From Nocardioides xinjiangensis (GTDB lineage Bacteria > Actinomycetota > Actinomycetes > Propionibacteriales > Nocardioidaceae), in the NCBI RefSeq assembly GCF_017916455.1, contig NZ_JAFMSY010000001.1, forward strand, positions 310,001 to 374,000: 64,000 bases of DNA, given 5' to 3'. Every line of letters begins with the position of its first letter. Position 1 is the first letter of the stretch. The notes below the pieces were generated by a model. That model was not told the origin of the DNA. It worked only from the letters and a program-made list of their open reading frames with translations, and made no database searches. A program made the position numbers and the translations under genes. This document shows, in pieces, positions 25,583-35,091 of this stretch.

Positions 25583-27379
25583 GTGCGTGAGTTCGCCACG
25601 CCGCTCTCGATCACCGTCCCGACCACCGGGAACCTCACCGACGACGTCGTCACCAACGCCCGCGAGGCCCCGGACACGGCGGTGTTCAGCCGGGACACCG
25701 GCGACGGCTGGGTCGACGTCACGGCGGCGCAGTTCCACGCTGAGGTCCGCTCGGTCGCGAAGGGACTGGTCGCGGCCGGAGTGGAGCCGGGCGACCGCGT
25801 CGCGCTGCTGTCGAAGACGCGCTACGAGTGGACGCTGTTCGACTACGCGATCTGGTTCGCCGGCGCCGTCACGGTGCCGATCTACGAGACGTCCTCGGCC
25901 GAGCAGATCGGCTGGATCCTCCAGGACTCCGGCGCGAAGGCGGTCGTGGCCGAGGGACCCGACCACCTCGCGCGGGTCCGGGAGGCCCGCGGCGCGAGCG
26001 ACCTCGTCGACCTGCAGCACGTGTGGTCGATCCAGGACAACGCCGTGGACGTGCTCGGTCGCCTGGGGTCCGACATCTCCGACGAGCTGCTCGAGGAGCG
26101 GCGGACGACGGCGACGCCGCGCGACCTCGCGACGCTGATCTACACCAGCGGCACCACGGGGAAGCCCAAGGGCTGCATGCTCACCCACGGCAACTTCATG
26201 TTCGAGCTCGGCGTGGCCGTCGACGAGCTGGCCGAGCTCTTCGAGACCGACGACGCCTCCACGCTGCTCTTCCTGCCGCTCGCCCACGTCTTTGCGCGGA
26301 TCATCCAGGTCGGCTGCGTCAAGAGCCGCGCCCGCATGGGCCACAGCGCCGACATCAAGAACCTGGTGGCCGACCTGGGCGCGTTCCGGCCGACCTTCGT
26401 CCTCGCGGTCCCGCGCGTCTTCGAGAAGGTCTTCAACACCGCCTCCCAGCGCGCGACCGCCGACGGTCGCGGCCGCATCTTCAGCCGTGCCGCCGACACC
26501 GCGATCGCCTATTCGCGAGCCCTGGACGGCAAGCGGGTCCCCGTGCGCCTGCGGGCGAAGCACGCGCTGTTCGACCGGCTCGTCTACGGCAAGCTGCGCC
26601 AGGCGCTCGGGGGCAGCTGCACGTACGCCGTCTCGGGCGGCGCGCCGCTGGGCGACCGCCTCGGCCACTTCTACCGGGGCATCGGGCTGGTCGTGCTCGA
26701 GGGCTACGGGCTCACCGAGACCACGGCGGCCCTGACCGCGAACCTGCCCGATGCGCAGAAGATCGGCACCGTCGGTCGTCCGCTCCCCGGCACCGCGGTC
26801 CGGGTCGGCGACGACGGCGAGCTGCTGTTCCGCGGCGGCCAGGTCTTCGCCGGCTACTGGGGCGACGAGGCCGCCACCGCCGAGGCGCTCGACCCCGACG
26901 GCTGGTTCCACACCGGCGACGTCGGCGAGGTGGACGACGAGGGCTTCGTGCGCATCACCGGGCGCAAGAAGGAGATCCTCGTGACCGCGGGCGGCAAGAA
27001 CGTCGCGCCGGCCGTCCTGGAGGACCGCCTGCGTGCGCACGCCCTGGTCGACCAGTGCCTCGTCGTGGGCGACGGACAGCCGTTCATCGGCGCGCTGGTG
27101 ACCATCGACCGCGAGGCGTTCCCCGGGTGGGCCGCCCAGCACGGCAAGTCCGGTGACGTGGCCGACCTGCTCGACGACCCCGACCTGGTCGCGGCCGTCC
27201 AGGAGGCGGTCGACGAGGCCAACAAGGCGGTCTCGCAGGCCGAGTCGATCCGGAAGTTCGTCATCCTCGCGGACGAGTGGACGGAAGTGGGCGGCCAGCT
27301 CACCCCCAGCATGAAGCTGAAGCGTCGTGTGGTGATGGGCCAGGCCCGGGAGCAGGTCGAGGCGCTCTACCTCGGCTGA
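25583..27379 (+). CDS. Long-chain fatty acid-CoA ligase (FadD15-like)
   Basis: The 598-residue AMP-forming enzyme has the P-loop-like TSGTTGKPKGCMLTHGN (about 190), the A4/A5 region VLEGYGLTETTAALTAN, the adenylate motif GWFHTGDVGEVDDEGF and the hinge GRKKEILVTAGGKNVAP. It activates long-chain fatty acids to acyl-CoA via acyl-adenylate. The GTG start has GGGAGG 8 nt upstream. Its place next to SRPBCC and ArsA-like genes is that of fadD15 (Rv2187). Two hairpins follow the stop, and the Tad locus begins about 200 bp later. Confidence 0.93.
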   Translation: MREFATPLSITVPTTGNLTDDVVTNAREAPDTAVFSRDTGDGWVDVTAAQFHAEVRSVAKGLVAAGVEPGDRVALLSKTRYEWTLFDYAIWFAGAVTVPIYETSSAEQIGWILQDSGAKAVVAEGPDHLARVREARGASDLVDLQHVWSIQDNAVDVLGRLGSDISDELLEERRTTATPRDLATLIYTSGTTGKPKGCMLTHGNFMFELGVAVDELAELFETDDASTLLFLPLAHVFARIIQVGCVKSRARMGHSADIKNLVADLGAFRPTFVLAVPRVFEKVFNTASQRATADGRGRIFSRAADTAIAYSRALDGKRVPVRLRAKHALFDRLVYGKLRQALGGSCTYAVSGGAPLGDRLGHFYRGIGLVVLEGYGLTETTAALTANLPDAQKIGTVGRPLPGTAVRVGDDGELLFRGGQVFAGYWGDEAATAEALDPDGWFHTGDVGEVDDEGFVRITGRKKEILVTAGGKNVAPAVLEDRLRAHALVDQCLVVGDGQPFIGALVTIDREAFPGWAAQHGKSGDVADLLDDPDLVAAVQEAVDEANKAVSQAESIRKFVILADEWTEVGGQLTPSMKLKRRVVMGQAREQVEALYLG

Positions 27380-27405
27380 GGCGCAGCGAGTCCGGCGCGG
27401 CAACG

Positions 27406-27424
27406 GACCGGGCGGCGCCCGGTC
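27406..27424 (+). terminator. Hairpin after acyl-CoA ligase
   Basis: GACCGGGC-GGC-GCCCGGTC forms an 8-bp GC-rich stem 26 nt after the stop. No T-run follows. Confidence 0.45.
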
Positions 27425-27461
27425 TGACCAGGCCGGACTAGTCACATCGGGCCATGCCGGG

Positions 27462-27477
27462 ACCACCTTCGGGTGGT
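27462..27477 (+). terminator. UUCG-type terminator hairpin before Tad locus
   Basis: ACCACC-TTCG-GGTGGT is a perfect 6-bp stem with a stable tetraloop, followed by TTGTCAGGTTT. It probably separates the acyl-CoA ligase from the pilus operon. Confidence 0.55.
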
Positions 27478-27515
27478 TTGTCAGGTTTAGCCCGCGTTCT
27501 TCAACATCGCCGCAC

Positions 27516-27521
27516 TAGGTT
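27516..27521 (+). promoter_or_regulatory. Candidate -10 box of the Tad operon
   Basis: TAGGTT lies about 60 nt before the TadE start, after the terminator hairpin. No convincing -35 box was found. Confidence 0.3.
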
Positions 27522-27582
27522 CTAGCCGCTGCCGAGGAATCGGGTCCTCGCAGACCTCGTCCGGCGGAAAGGGGTGCCAGGG

Positions 27583-28011
27583 ATGCGTCGACGCATCAAC
27601 CACGAATCGGGTGCCGCAGCGGTCGAGTTCGCCCTCGTCTCGCTCGTGCTGCTGACCCTCGTGGGTGTCGTCTTCCAGTTCGCCATCTACCTGTGGGCCT
27701 TCCAGGCGGCCTCCAACGGCGCTCGTGAAGGTGCCCGGGCCTGGGCAGTGAACCCTTGCAGCGCGGGCAACCAGGCCAAGGTCGTCACGGCGGTCTCGCC
27801 GGCGGCTCGCACCGGCTCCGTCAACGCGGTCGCTGCCTTCACCAAGGGCTCCGGGAACACAGCAGCCACCAGGGAGCCAGGCGACCAGGTCGTCGTGACC
27901 GTGACGATGCAGGCCAAGGCGCTCGGCTTCAACCTCGTCCCCGGCTGGGACTACGACGCCGTCATCACGAAGACCGCTACGGCTCGCGTCGAGGACGTGC
28001 AGGGATGCTGA
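27583..28011 (+). CDS. tadE: TadE-like pseudopilin
   Basis: The 142-residue protein has a prepilin-like N-terminus, ESG followed by AAAVEFALVSLVLLTLVGVVFQFAIYLWAF. The Glu at +5 and Phe at +6 after the Gly are typical of TadE/F pseudopilins cleaved by a prepilin peptidase. The C-terminal periplasmic part has a Cys near 57 and one at the C-terminus. It should be a minor component of the Tad pilus base. The ATG at 27583 was chosen over GTG at 27574 because AAAGGGG has proper spacing only to the former. Its stop overlaps the TadG-like gene by 7 bp. Confidence 0.85.
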   Translation: MRRRINHESGAAAVEFALVSLVLLTLVGVVFQFAIYLWAFQAASNGAREGARAWAVNPCSAGNQAKVVTAVSPAARTGSVNAVAAFTKGSGNTAATREPGDQVVVTVTMQAKALGFNLVPGWDYDAVITKTATARVEDVQGC

Positions 28012-29702
28012 CCGCCGTCCCCAGCCTCCGGCCCGTCGTCGACAAGCGTCGTCGTGACGAGACCGGCACCGTCGCGGTGATGGTCGCTCTGATGGCCATG
28101 GTCATCCTCGGGATGGCCGCCGTGGCGATCGACGTCGGCCAGGTGTACGCCAAGCGTGCATCGCTGCAGAGCGCCGTTGACCAGGCCGTACTGGCCGCCG
28201 CAGCCGAGCTCGACGGCACGACCGTCTGCACCGCAGGGGCGGTCACGGCCGCCGAGGAGTACCTGGTCAGCAACTGGATCGACCAGGGCGGCGACCCCAA
28301 GGCGGTGGCCGACATCGATCTCGCGGCCGACAACACCCTCGCTGACGGCAGCAAGGACGGATACATGGTGTGCAACAAGTGGCGCGTCGACCTGTGGGCG
28401 CCCACCGCGAAGGTGAACCTCGGCCTCGCCAAGGCCGTGACCGACGAGACGAACGTCCAGGTTCCGGCCCACGCCGCTGCGGAGGTCCGCTCGCCACGGT
28501 TGGGCACCCTGCCGTACTACGCCACCCCGACCTGCAGCACCGGCCAGCAGGTCCTCTCGACGGACTCGAGCGGCCACGCCTCACCTCCCGTCATCCCGCT
28601 GACGCCCTCGACCACGACGCTCAACAGCTCGAACGTCACGGCGCTCGACCCGTCCACCACACCGGTCGGCACCCCCATCAGCAGCATGGTCGTCACCGGC
28701 ACCAACTTCACCTCACCCACGTCAGTGACGGCCGTGGGTTTCACCAACGCCTCGGGTGACCACTACCAGGTCGCGATCGACTCGGGTGCCACGATCACCA
28801 GCTCCACCCGTATCGCCGTGAGCACGATCCCGTTTCCGGTCGCGTCCGAAGACGTCTGGTACGTGCGGGTGCTGAAGGGCGGCAACTGGTCCGCGAGCAA
28901 CGGCAACGCCACCTCCGGCGTGCAGAAGTTCACGGTGGGCGACGAGAAGCTCTACTGCAACCTCTCCGACAAGGGCAACTTCGGTTCGCTGAAGATCGAC
29001 CGCACTCCCTCGATCAGCAACCCGAACACCCTCATCTACTACAACACCGCGCTCGGCGTGGACCACGAGCTCGGCACCGCCCCGGGAGCTCCGTCCGCCC
29101 CGTCGTTCTGCACCGCTGGAAGCGGCTTCATCACCGCTCCCGTCGACGGGCAGAACTGCATGGCTACCGACACCGGCCTACCCGCCAACGCGCTGGAGGA
29201 GGGAATGATCACCGGCTCCGATCCCACGGGCCGTCTGCGCAAGCCCGCCACCTCGCCGTGCACTCGGCCCAACGTCACCGTCAGTTCCTACAGCCTGAAC
29301 GACGACGTGCTGAGCTGCTTCTTCACCAACCCCACGATCCGCGTCGGCGACGTCACCAAATCCACGTACACCGGCGAGCCCGTAATCAGCCCGGCCATCT
29401 TCGACTCGCCGCGCTTCGTTTGGGTGCCGATCATCAACGAGCCTCCGAGCGGATCCAGCAAGAACGTCTCGATCCAGGGCTTCAAGCCGGGCTTCATCAC
29501 CGACCAGCCGGCGTCCGGGACGAGGGGAGGCCACGGCACCACCACCGGGGTTCCCAACGGGCTCACGCTGTCGGGGACCAAGGTGCGCGAGGTGCGAATC
29601 TGGTTCATCCACCCGAACGCCTTGCCGTCCAGCTCCACCGCCGAGGGTCACGAAGTGGCCTACCGCGGCACCGGCGCCAAGGTCATTGTCCTAGTCGACT
29701 GA
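28005..29702 (+). CDS. TadG-like pilus assembly protein with IPT/TIG-like insert
   Basis: The 565-residue protein begins with a TadG-type N-terminal region: RDETGTVAVMVALMAMVILGMAAVAIDVGQVYAKRASLQSAVDQAVLAAAAEL. This is one membrane helix followed by the conserved YAKRASLQSAVDQAALA-like helix. A domain at about 198-310 resembles an IPT/TIG Ig-like fold (TGTNFTSPTSVTAVGF). The rest is a Thr/Ser/Pro-rich exported region with several Cys. It should sit in the membrane with a large outer part. GC appears lower than in the core genes. No VWA domain is seen here; that is found in the TadB fusion instead. Confidence 0.8.
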   Translation: MLTAVPSLRPVVDKRRRDETGTVAVMVALMAMVILGMAAVAIDVGQVYAKRASLQSAVDQAVLAAAAELDGTTVCTAGAVTAAEEYLVSNWIDQGGDPKAVADIDLAADNTLADGSKDGYMVCNKWRVDLWAPTAKVNLGLAKAVTDETNVQVPAHAAAEVRSPRLGTLPYYATPTCSTGQQVLSTDSSGHASPPVIPLTPSTTTLNSSNVTALDPSTTPVGTPISSMVVTGTNFTSPTSVTAVGFTNASGDHYQVAIDSGATITSSTRIAVSTIPFPVASEDVWYVRVLKGGNWSASNGNATSGVQKFTVGDEKLYCNLSDKGNFGSLKIDRTPSISNPNTLIYYNTALGVDHELGTAPGAPSAPSFCTAGSGFITAPVDGQNCMATDTGLPANALEEGMITGSDPTGRLRKPATSPCTRPNVTVSSYSLNDDVLSCFFTNPTIRVGDVTKSTYTGEPVISPAIFDSPRFVWVPIINEPPSGSSKNVSIQGFKPGFITDQPASGTRGGHGTTTGVPNGLTLSGTKVREVRIWFIHPNALPSSSTAEGHEVAYRGTGAKVIVLVD

Positions 29703-29755
29703 GCTCGCCCTCACGAACATCCTCCCTGCCCAGACTCGAGTGAAGGAACTTCTTC

Positions 29756-30538
29756 ATGGCTCGCCGCTCCATGCTGCTCATCGTCGCCGTCCTCATCGCG
29801 GCACTCGGCACCGCGATAATCGTCCTCTACGTCCGCGGCATCGACGACCGCGCCACCCAGGGCCAGGAGCTCGTGGAGGTGCTCACCGCGACGTCCGTGA
29901 TCGAGGCGGGCGAGACCGTGTCCGCCGCCCAGGAGGCCGGCAAGTTCCAGGCGAAGGAAGTGCGGCGCGACGACATGGTCGCGGGTGCGCTCGACAGCAC
30001 CGAGGCGATCGCCGACCTTGTCGCACTGGGCACGATCTACCCCGGTGAGCAGGTCATCTCCGAGCGCTTCGGCACCTTCGGATCGATCGAGAACCTCGTG
30101 ATCCCTGATGACAAGATGGCTGTCTCGATCGAGCTCACAGACTTCGAGCGCGTCGCGGGATTCGTCAACCCGGGCTCCGAGGTGGCGATCTTCGGCACCG
30201 CCGCAACACCCGTCCGGAGGCTCCCGGACGGCACCGAGCAGACCCTCTCTTCCGTGACCCGCATCATCATGTCGAGGATCCCGGTCATCGGCGTCGGCAC
30301 CACGTCCGTCACCTCCCGCACGGTCACTGACGAGGGGGGCGCGCAGGTCACCGAGGAGGTACCGCGCACCATCCTCACCGTGGCCGTGACCCAAGAGGAG
30401 GCCGAGAAGCTGGTGCTTGCAGACCGCACGCTCGAGCTGACGTTCGCACTGCTCGGTGGCGAGACGAAGTCCCGCGACGAGGCTGGCGTCAACCCGGTCG
30501 ACATCCTGCCCGAGACGTTCAGAGGGGCCGCTGGATGA
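29756..30538 (+). CDS. cpaB: Flp pilus assembly protein CpaB/RcpC
   Basis: The 260-residue protein has one N-terminal membrane helix (about 5-27) followed by a SAF domain (VLTATSVIEAGETVSAA; IYPGEQVISERFG) and an RcpC-like beta domain (MAVSIELTDFERVAGFVNPGSEVAIFGT). These are the features of CpaB/RcpC, which is linked to pilus secretion or modification. The ATG has GAAGGA upstream. The last 4 bp overlap the CpaE-like gene (ATGA). Confidence 0.9.
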   Translation: MARRSMLLIVAVLIAALGTAIIVLYVRGIDDRATQGQELVEVLTATSVIEAGETVSAAQEAGKFQAKEVRRDDMVAGALDSTEAIADLVALGTIYPGEQVISERFGTFGSIENLVIPDDKMAVSIELTDFERVAGFVNPGSEVAIFGTAATPVRRLPDGTEQTLSSVTRIIMSRIPVIGVGTTSVTSRTVTDEGGAQVTEEVPRTILTVAVTQEEAEKLVLADRTLELTFALLGGETKSRDEAGVNPVDILPETFRGAAG

Positions 30539-31785
30539 CAGCCATCGTGGAGACCGACCGGTCGCGGCTGAGCGTCCTCCAGGCGATGCTCCACGGGTCC
30601 GTCCCGCTCGAGTCGATGGAAGCCCTCGGCGAGCACGTGGCCTCCACGCCGCACGAGTTCGCAATCGTCATCGGACCCTCGATCCAGGTCGACGACGCAG
30701 CGGTGTTCGCCCAGTGGGCGCGCGTGCACAAGCCCGACCTCGGAGTGATTCTCCTCCGCGAGACCGTCGATGCCCACGCACTCTCCACCGCCCTACGCAG
30801 CGGCATGCGCGAGGTCGTCGAGTCCCGTGACTTGGCCGGCCTCACGACCGCGGTCAGTCGAGCCCGAGCGGTGTCCAATGCGATCGTCCAGAACCTCGAG
30901 GACGAGACGCAGGCCGCCGCGCGGGCCGCGCTCTCGGAGGCGCAGGCTCGGGCCGACGCCGCCCGCGAGGCCGCGGAGAGTCCCACCGGTCAGATGGTGA
31001 CCGTCTTCTCGACGAAGGGTGGAGTGGGCAAGAGCCTGATGGCTGCCAACCTCGCCGTCGTGCTGTCCGAGCAGGGTCGGTCCGTCTGCATCGTCGATCT
31101 CGACGTCAACAACGGCGACATCGCCATCATGCTGCAGCTCACTCCCATGCGGACGCTCAACGACCTGTCCGCCTTCCACGGTGACGTGGACGTCGAGGCC
31201 GTCGAGACGCTCGTGACGCCGTACTCCAAGACGCTGGGCGTGGTCGCCGCACCGGTTCGCCTCGACGCGACCGAGCAGGCGACCAACGAGGACATCGGGA
31301 AGCTGCTGGACCTCCTGGTGCGGGTCTACGACCACGTGGTGGTCGACACGTCGGGAACGTTCGACGACTTCGCCCTCACGGCGCTCGACCGCACCGACAC
31401 GCTGGTGCTCGTGGGGACGCTCGACATACCGGCGCTGAAGGGTCTCAAGCTCGCCACGCAAACCCTGGACCTCCTGAACTTCCCACGCGAGAAGTGGAGG
31501 TTCGTGCTGAACCGGGCCGACGCCAAGGTGGGGCTCTCGACGGAGGAATACGAGCAGACCCTCGGGCTCAAGGCTGACTGCTCCCTCGTCTCCAGCCGTG
31601 AAGTGCTCGCGGCCGTCAATCGCGGCGAGCCGTTGGTCAAGGCTTACTCCGGCCACCCGAACAGCAAGGCGATCAGGGCGCTCGCTCATTCCATCGCGGG
31701 CGCGACCCGCACCGAGAAGGCGGAAGTGGACGCGGACGACAGGTCCCGTTCCTCCGCCGGCCGTTTCCGACTGAGGAAGGCCTGA
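30535..31785 (+). CDS. cpaE: CpaE/TadZ-like ParA-type ATPase
   Basis: The 416-residue protein has an N-terminal receiver-like domain (1-115) without a clear phospho-Asp. A helical linker follows, and then a MinD/ParA ATPase with deviant Walker A STKGGVGKS (159-167), VCIVDLDVNNGDIAIML and VVVDTSGTFDDF. In Tad systems CpaE/TadZ localises the pilus machine at the cell pole. It is embedded in the operon, with an ATGA overlap upstream and a 1-nt gap to the cpaF-like ATPase downstream. Confidence 0.9.
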   Translation: MTAIVETDRSRLSVLQAMLHGSVPLESMEALGEHVASTPHEFAIVIGPSIQVDDAAVFAQWARVHKPDLGVILLRETVDAHALSTALRSGMREVVESRDLAGLTTAVSRARAVSNAIVQNLEDETQAAARAALSEAQARADAAREAAESPTGQMVTVFSTKGGVGKSLMAANLAVVLSEQGRSVCIVDLDVNNGDIAIMLQLTPMRTLNDLSAFHGDVDVEAVETLVTPYSKTLGVVAAPVRLDATEQATNEDIGKLLDLLVRVYDHVVVDTSGTFDDFALTALDRTDTLVLVGTLDIPALKGLKLATQTLDLLNFPREKWRFVLNRADAKVGLSTEEYEQTLGLKADCSLVSSREVLAAVNRGEPLVKAYSGHPNSKAIRALAHSIAGATRTEKAEVDADDRSRSSAGRFRLRKA

Positions 31786-31786
31786 C

Positions 31787-33190
31787 ATGGGGCTCACCGA
31801 CAGACTGGCCGCGGCCCAGCGCGCGCGGACCGAGGCACAGGACGTACCGCAGGAGAAGGCGCCGGCCGCGACGACACCCCACGCCATTGCCAAGGCCCGC
31901 CCGCAGGCTCGCGATCCCTTCGACGACGTGAAGCGGGCCGTGCACGCCCAGCTTGTCGCGTCGCTCGGCCCCAAGCTCTACGACGTCCACATGACGCAGA
32001 GCGAGCTGGAGAGCAACGTCCGGCTGGCGCTCCAGGGTGCCGTCGCGGCAACCGACGTGGTGATGTCGGGTGCCGACCGCACCCGGGTCACCCAGGAGAT
32101 CTCCGACGACATCCTGGGGTACGGACCGCTGGAGCCTCTGCTGCGCGACGGCGACCTCTCCGAGGTCATGGTCAACGCCTACGACTCCATCTACGTCGAG
32201 CGCAGCGGCAAGCTGGTCAAGACCGGCACGAGCTTCTCCGACGAGGCGCACCTGCGCCGCACGATCGACAAGATCGTCGGGAAGATCGGGCGGCGCGTCG
32301 ACGAGGCCAGCCCCATGGTCGACGCCCGCCTCCCCGACGGGTCGCGTGTGAACGCCATCATCCCGCCCCTTGCCCTGGACGGCTCAAAGCTGACCATCCG
32401 CAAGTTCTCCGAGGACCCCTACACAGTCGAGGATCTCATTAACTTCGGCAGCCTCACGCGCATGTCCGCGAGCCTGCTGGAGGCGTGCGTCAAGGGCCGG
32501 CTCAACATCCTCGTCTCCGGTGGCACGGGCGCCGGAAAGACGACCACCCTCAACGTGCTGTCGTCGTTCATCCCCGACGACGAGCGCATCGTGACCATCG
32601 AGGACGCCGCCGAGCTGAGGCTAGGCCAAGATCACGTCCTGCGCTTGGAATCGAGGCCACCCAACATCGAGGGCAAGGGCGCGGTCACGATCCGGGACCT
32701 GGTCAAGAACTCGCTGCGCATGCGGCCCGACCGCATCGTCGTCGGTGAGATCCGCGACGCCGCGGCCCTCGACATGCTCCAAGCGATGAACACCGGTCAC
32801 GACGGCTCGATCTCCACCCTGCACGCCAACACGCCGCGCGACGCCCTCGCCCGCCTCGAGACCATGGTGCTGATGGCCGGCATGGACCTCCCCGTGCGAG
32901 CCATCCGCGAGCAGGTCTCGAGCGCCGTCGACCTGATCATCCAGCAGACCCGCCTGAAGGACGGGTCCCGCCGCATCACCGCGATTACCGAGATCGTCGG
33001 CATGGAGGGCGACATCATCACCACCCAGGACGTCTTCGTCTTCGACTACGCCGCAGGGATGAACGACCAGGGCAAGTTCCAGGGTGAGCTCGTCTCGACC
33101 GGCTTGCGCCCGCGCTTCCTCGAGCGCCTGTCGGATCACGGGGTCCACGTCGACCCATCCGTCTTCGCCACGCGCGGCGGTTTCCGATGA
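31787..33190 (+). CDS. tadA: TadA/CpaF secretion ATPase
   Basis: The 467-residue type II/IV secretion ATPase has the N-terminal domain ([33 protein letters not shown] split over about 110-140) and Walker [10 protein letters not shown] (245-253). The Asp box [15 protein letters not shown], Walker B-like [13 protein letters not shown] and the His box [17 protein letters not shown] are also present. It powers pilus assembly and perhaps retraction. The stop overlaps the VWA-TadB start by 4 bp (ATGA). Confidence 0.95.
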   Translation: MGLTDRLAAAQRARTEAQDVPQEKAPAATTPHAIAKARPQARDPFDDVKRAVHAQLVASLGPKLYDVHMTQSELESNVRLALQGAVAATDVVMSGADRTRVTQEISDDILGYGPLEPLLRDGDLSEVMVNAYDSIYVERSGKLVKTGTSFSDEAHLRRTIDKIVGKIGRRVDEASPMVDARLPDGSRVNAIIPPLALDGSKLTIRKFSEDPYTVEDLINFGSLTRMSASLLEACVKGRLNILVSGGTGAGKTTTLNVLSSFIPDDERIVTIEDAAELRLGQDHVLRLESRPPNIEGKGAVTIRDLVKNSLRMRPDRIVVGEIRDAAALDMLQAMNTGHDGSISTLHANTPRDALARLETMVLMAGMDLPVRAIREQVSSAVDLIIQQTRLKDGSRRITAITEIVGMEGDIITTQDVFVFDYAAGMNDQGKFQGELVSTGLRPRFLERLSDHGVHVDPSVFATRGGFR

Positions 33191-35085
33191 GGCGCGGTCC
33201 GACGCTCGCCTCCGTCGCGCTCGCCCTTGGCGCGGTGGCCGCGGCTCCTGCAGCCTTCGCGGCCGATGGGATCAACATCGACCACGTTCAGTCCGAGGGC
33301 GGCACCGTGTCCCTGCTGCTCGCGGTGGACCGGCTGCCGGGCGGCGCCGCTCCGGACCTGGACAGCATCGCCGTCAGCGTGGACGGCAGGACGGTCGATG
33401 CCTCGGCCGAGACCGTCGAGGGTGGTCAGGTCGAGCGCACCACCGTGCTCGTGCTCGACGCCAGCAACAGCATGGAGGGCGAGAAGCTCGTCGCCGCCAC
33501 CGACGCCATCGACTCGTTCCTCGCAGCGGCTCCCGGCGACGTCCGGGTTGGCCTGGTGACCTTCGCCGGGACGGTGCAGCAGACGATCGAGCCGACCACG
33601 GACCACCAGTCGATCGTCGACGCGCTGGCCGAGGTGCAGCTCGAGCCCGGGACCAAGCTCTACGACGCCGTCCGGGCCGGCGCTGACGTGGCCGGCATGG
33701 AGGGAGCTCGCTCGCTTCTCGTCCTCTCCGACGGTGCCGACACCGGCAGCGCCGTCACCATCGACGGCCTCTCGGCCGCTGCGACCGACGCAGGCGTCGT
33801 GGTCGACGTCGTCGCGCTCGGACAATCGGCCGCCCAGGAGGCGACGCTCGACGGGCTCGCCTCCGCAGCGGGTGGTCAGGTGATCCCCGCTGACCCCGCC
33901 GCCCTAGGCGCGGTCTTCTCGGCGCAGGCGCGAGCCCTTGCCTCCCAGGTCCTCGTCACGTTCGACCTCCCAACAGGGGTCTCCGGCGAGCAGACCGTCG
34001 AGGCCTCGCTCGCTTCCGGCGGCACGACGTTCTCCGACTCTGCCTTCGTCACTCTCACCGGTGAGCGCGCTGCGGCTACACCCCAGCTCGTCGTGCGCGG
34101 CGACGCCCTGATCGGGCAGACCGGTCTCCTGCTCGGCGCCCTCGCGTTCGGGCTCGGCTTGGCCGGGGTCGTCGCCTTTGCACTCGGCGGCGGCGTCAGC
34201 AGGCCGCTCAGCGAGCAGCGCCTGAACGCCTACTTCAAGCAGGGCGGCTCCTCTACCGCCGGCGGCCGGCGCAACCGCGCGAAGGCCGAGGGCAGCTTGA
34301 AGGACGCGGCCGTCGGGCTGGCGGGGCAGGTTGTCAAGGGCGACTTCGAGGACCGGCTCACGAAGCGCCTCGCCGGCGCCGGATCGTCCCTCAAGCCCGC
34401 CGAGTGGCTGCTCCTGCACGCCGCCATCGCAATCGGCGCGGCCTTCGTCGGCCTCGTCCTCAGAGGCGGGATGCTGATGGTCATCGCCTTCATCGCCGGC
34501 GTCCTGGTGCCCTGGTGGTGGCTCAAGCGCAAGCACAGCAAACGGCTGGCGGCCTTCAACGCCCAGCTCGCCGAGACGCTGACACTGATGGCAGGTGGCT
34601 TGTCCGCCGGGCTGTCGCTTCCCCAGGCCGTCGACACCGTGGTGCGTGAGGGACACCAGCCCATGGCGGGCGAACTCGGCCGCGCCCTGATCGAGCAGCG
34701 TCTCGGCATCCCGATCGAGGAGACGCTGGAGAACGTGGCCGATCGGATGGAGTCGGAGGACTTCTCCTGGGTCGTCATGGCCATCCGCATCCAGCGCGAG
34801 GTCGGCGGCAACCTGGCCGAGCTCCTCAATACCGTCTCGGAGACGCTCCGCGACCGTGAGTACCTCCGACGGCAGGTCAAGGTGCTCAGTGCCGAAGGCC
34901 GCTTCTCCGGCTACGTCCTGACGGCCCTGCCCATCGGCCTCTTCATCTACATGCTGCTCTTCAAGGGCGACTTCGTGCGGCCGCTCTACACCACCGGTAT
35001 GGGCTACGTGCTCCTCGGCATCGCCGTCACCATGCTCATGGGCGGTGGCTTCGTGATGTCCCGACTGACCAAGATCAAGGTGTGA
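33187..35085 (+). CDS. tadB: VWA domain fused to TadB-type secretion protein (T2SSF)
   Basis: The 632-residue protein has a signal peptide ending AFAADG near 26. A VWA domain at about 84-250 follows, with a perfect MIDAS DASNS (91-95), a Thr in VTFAGT and an Asp in LVLSDGADTGS. A membrane helix near 318-336 leads to a TadB-like part (about 395-632) with type II secretion F motifs such as TLMAGGLSAGLSLPQAVDTV and VREVGG-like RIQREVGGNLAELL. Usual TadB proteins are about 300 residues. The extra metal-binding VWA module outside the membrane may bind pilin or matrix. Confidence 0.88.
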   Translation: MRRGPTLASVALALGAVAAAPAAFAADGINIDHVQSEGGTVSLLLAVDRLPGGAAPDLDSIAVSVDGRTVDASAETVEGGQVERTTVLVLDASNSMEGEKLVAATDAIDSFLAAAPGDVRVGLVTFAGTVQQTIEPTTDHQSIVDALAEVQLEPGTKLYDAVRAGADVAGMEGARSLLVLSDGADTGSAVTIDGLSAAATDAGVVVDVVALGQSAAQEATLDGLASAAGGQVIPADPAALGAVFSAQARALASQVLVTFDLPTGVSGEQTVEASLASGGTTFSDSAFVTLTGERAAATPQLVVRGDALIGQTGLLLGALAFGLGLAGVVAFALGGGVSRPLSEQRLNAYFKQGGSSTAGGRRNRAKAEGSLKDAAVGLAGQVVKGDFEDRLTKRLAGAGSSLKPAEWLLLHAAIAIGAAFVGLVLRGGMLMVIAFIAGVLVPWWWLKRKHSKRLAAFNAQLAETLTLMAGGLSAGLSLPQAVDTVVREGHQPMAGELGRALIEQRLGIPIEETLENVADRMESEDFSWVVMAIRIQREVGGNLAELLNTVSETLRDREYLRRQVKVLSAEGRFSGYVLTALPIGLFIYMLLFKGDFVRPLYTTGMGYVLLGIAVTMLMGGGFVMSRLTKIKV

Positions 35086-35091
35086 CCGACG

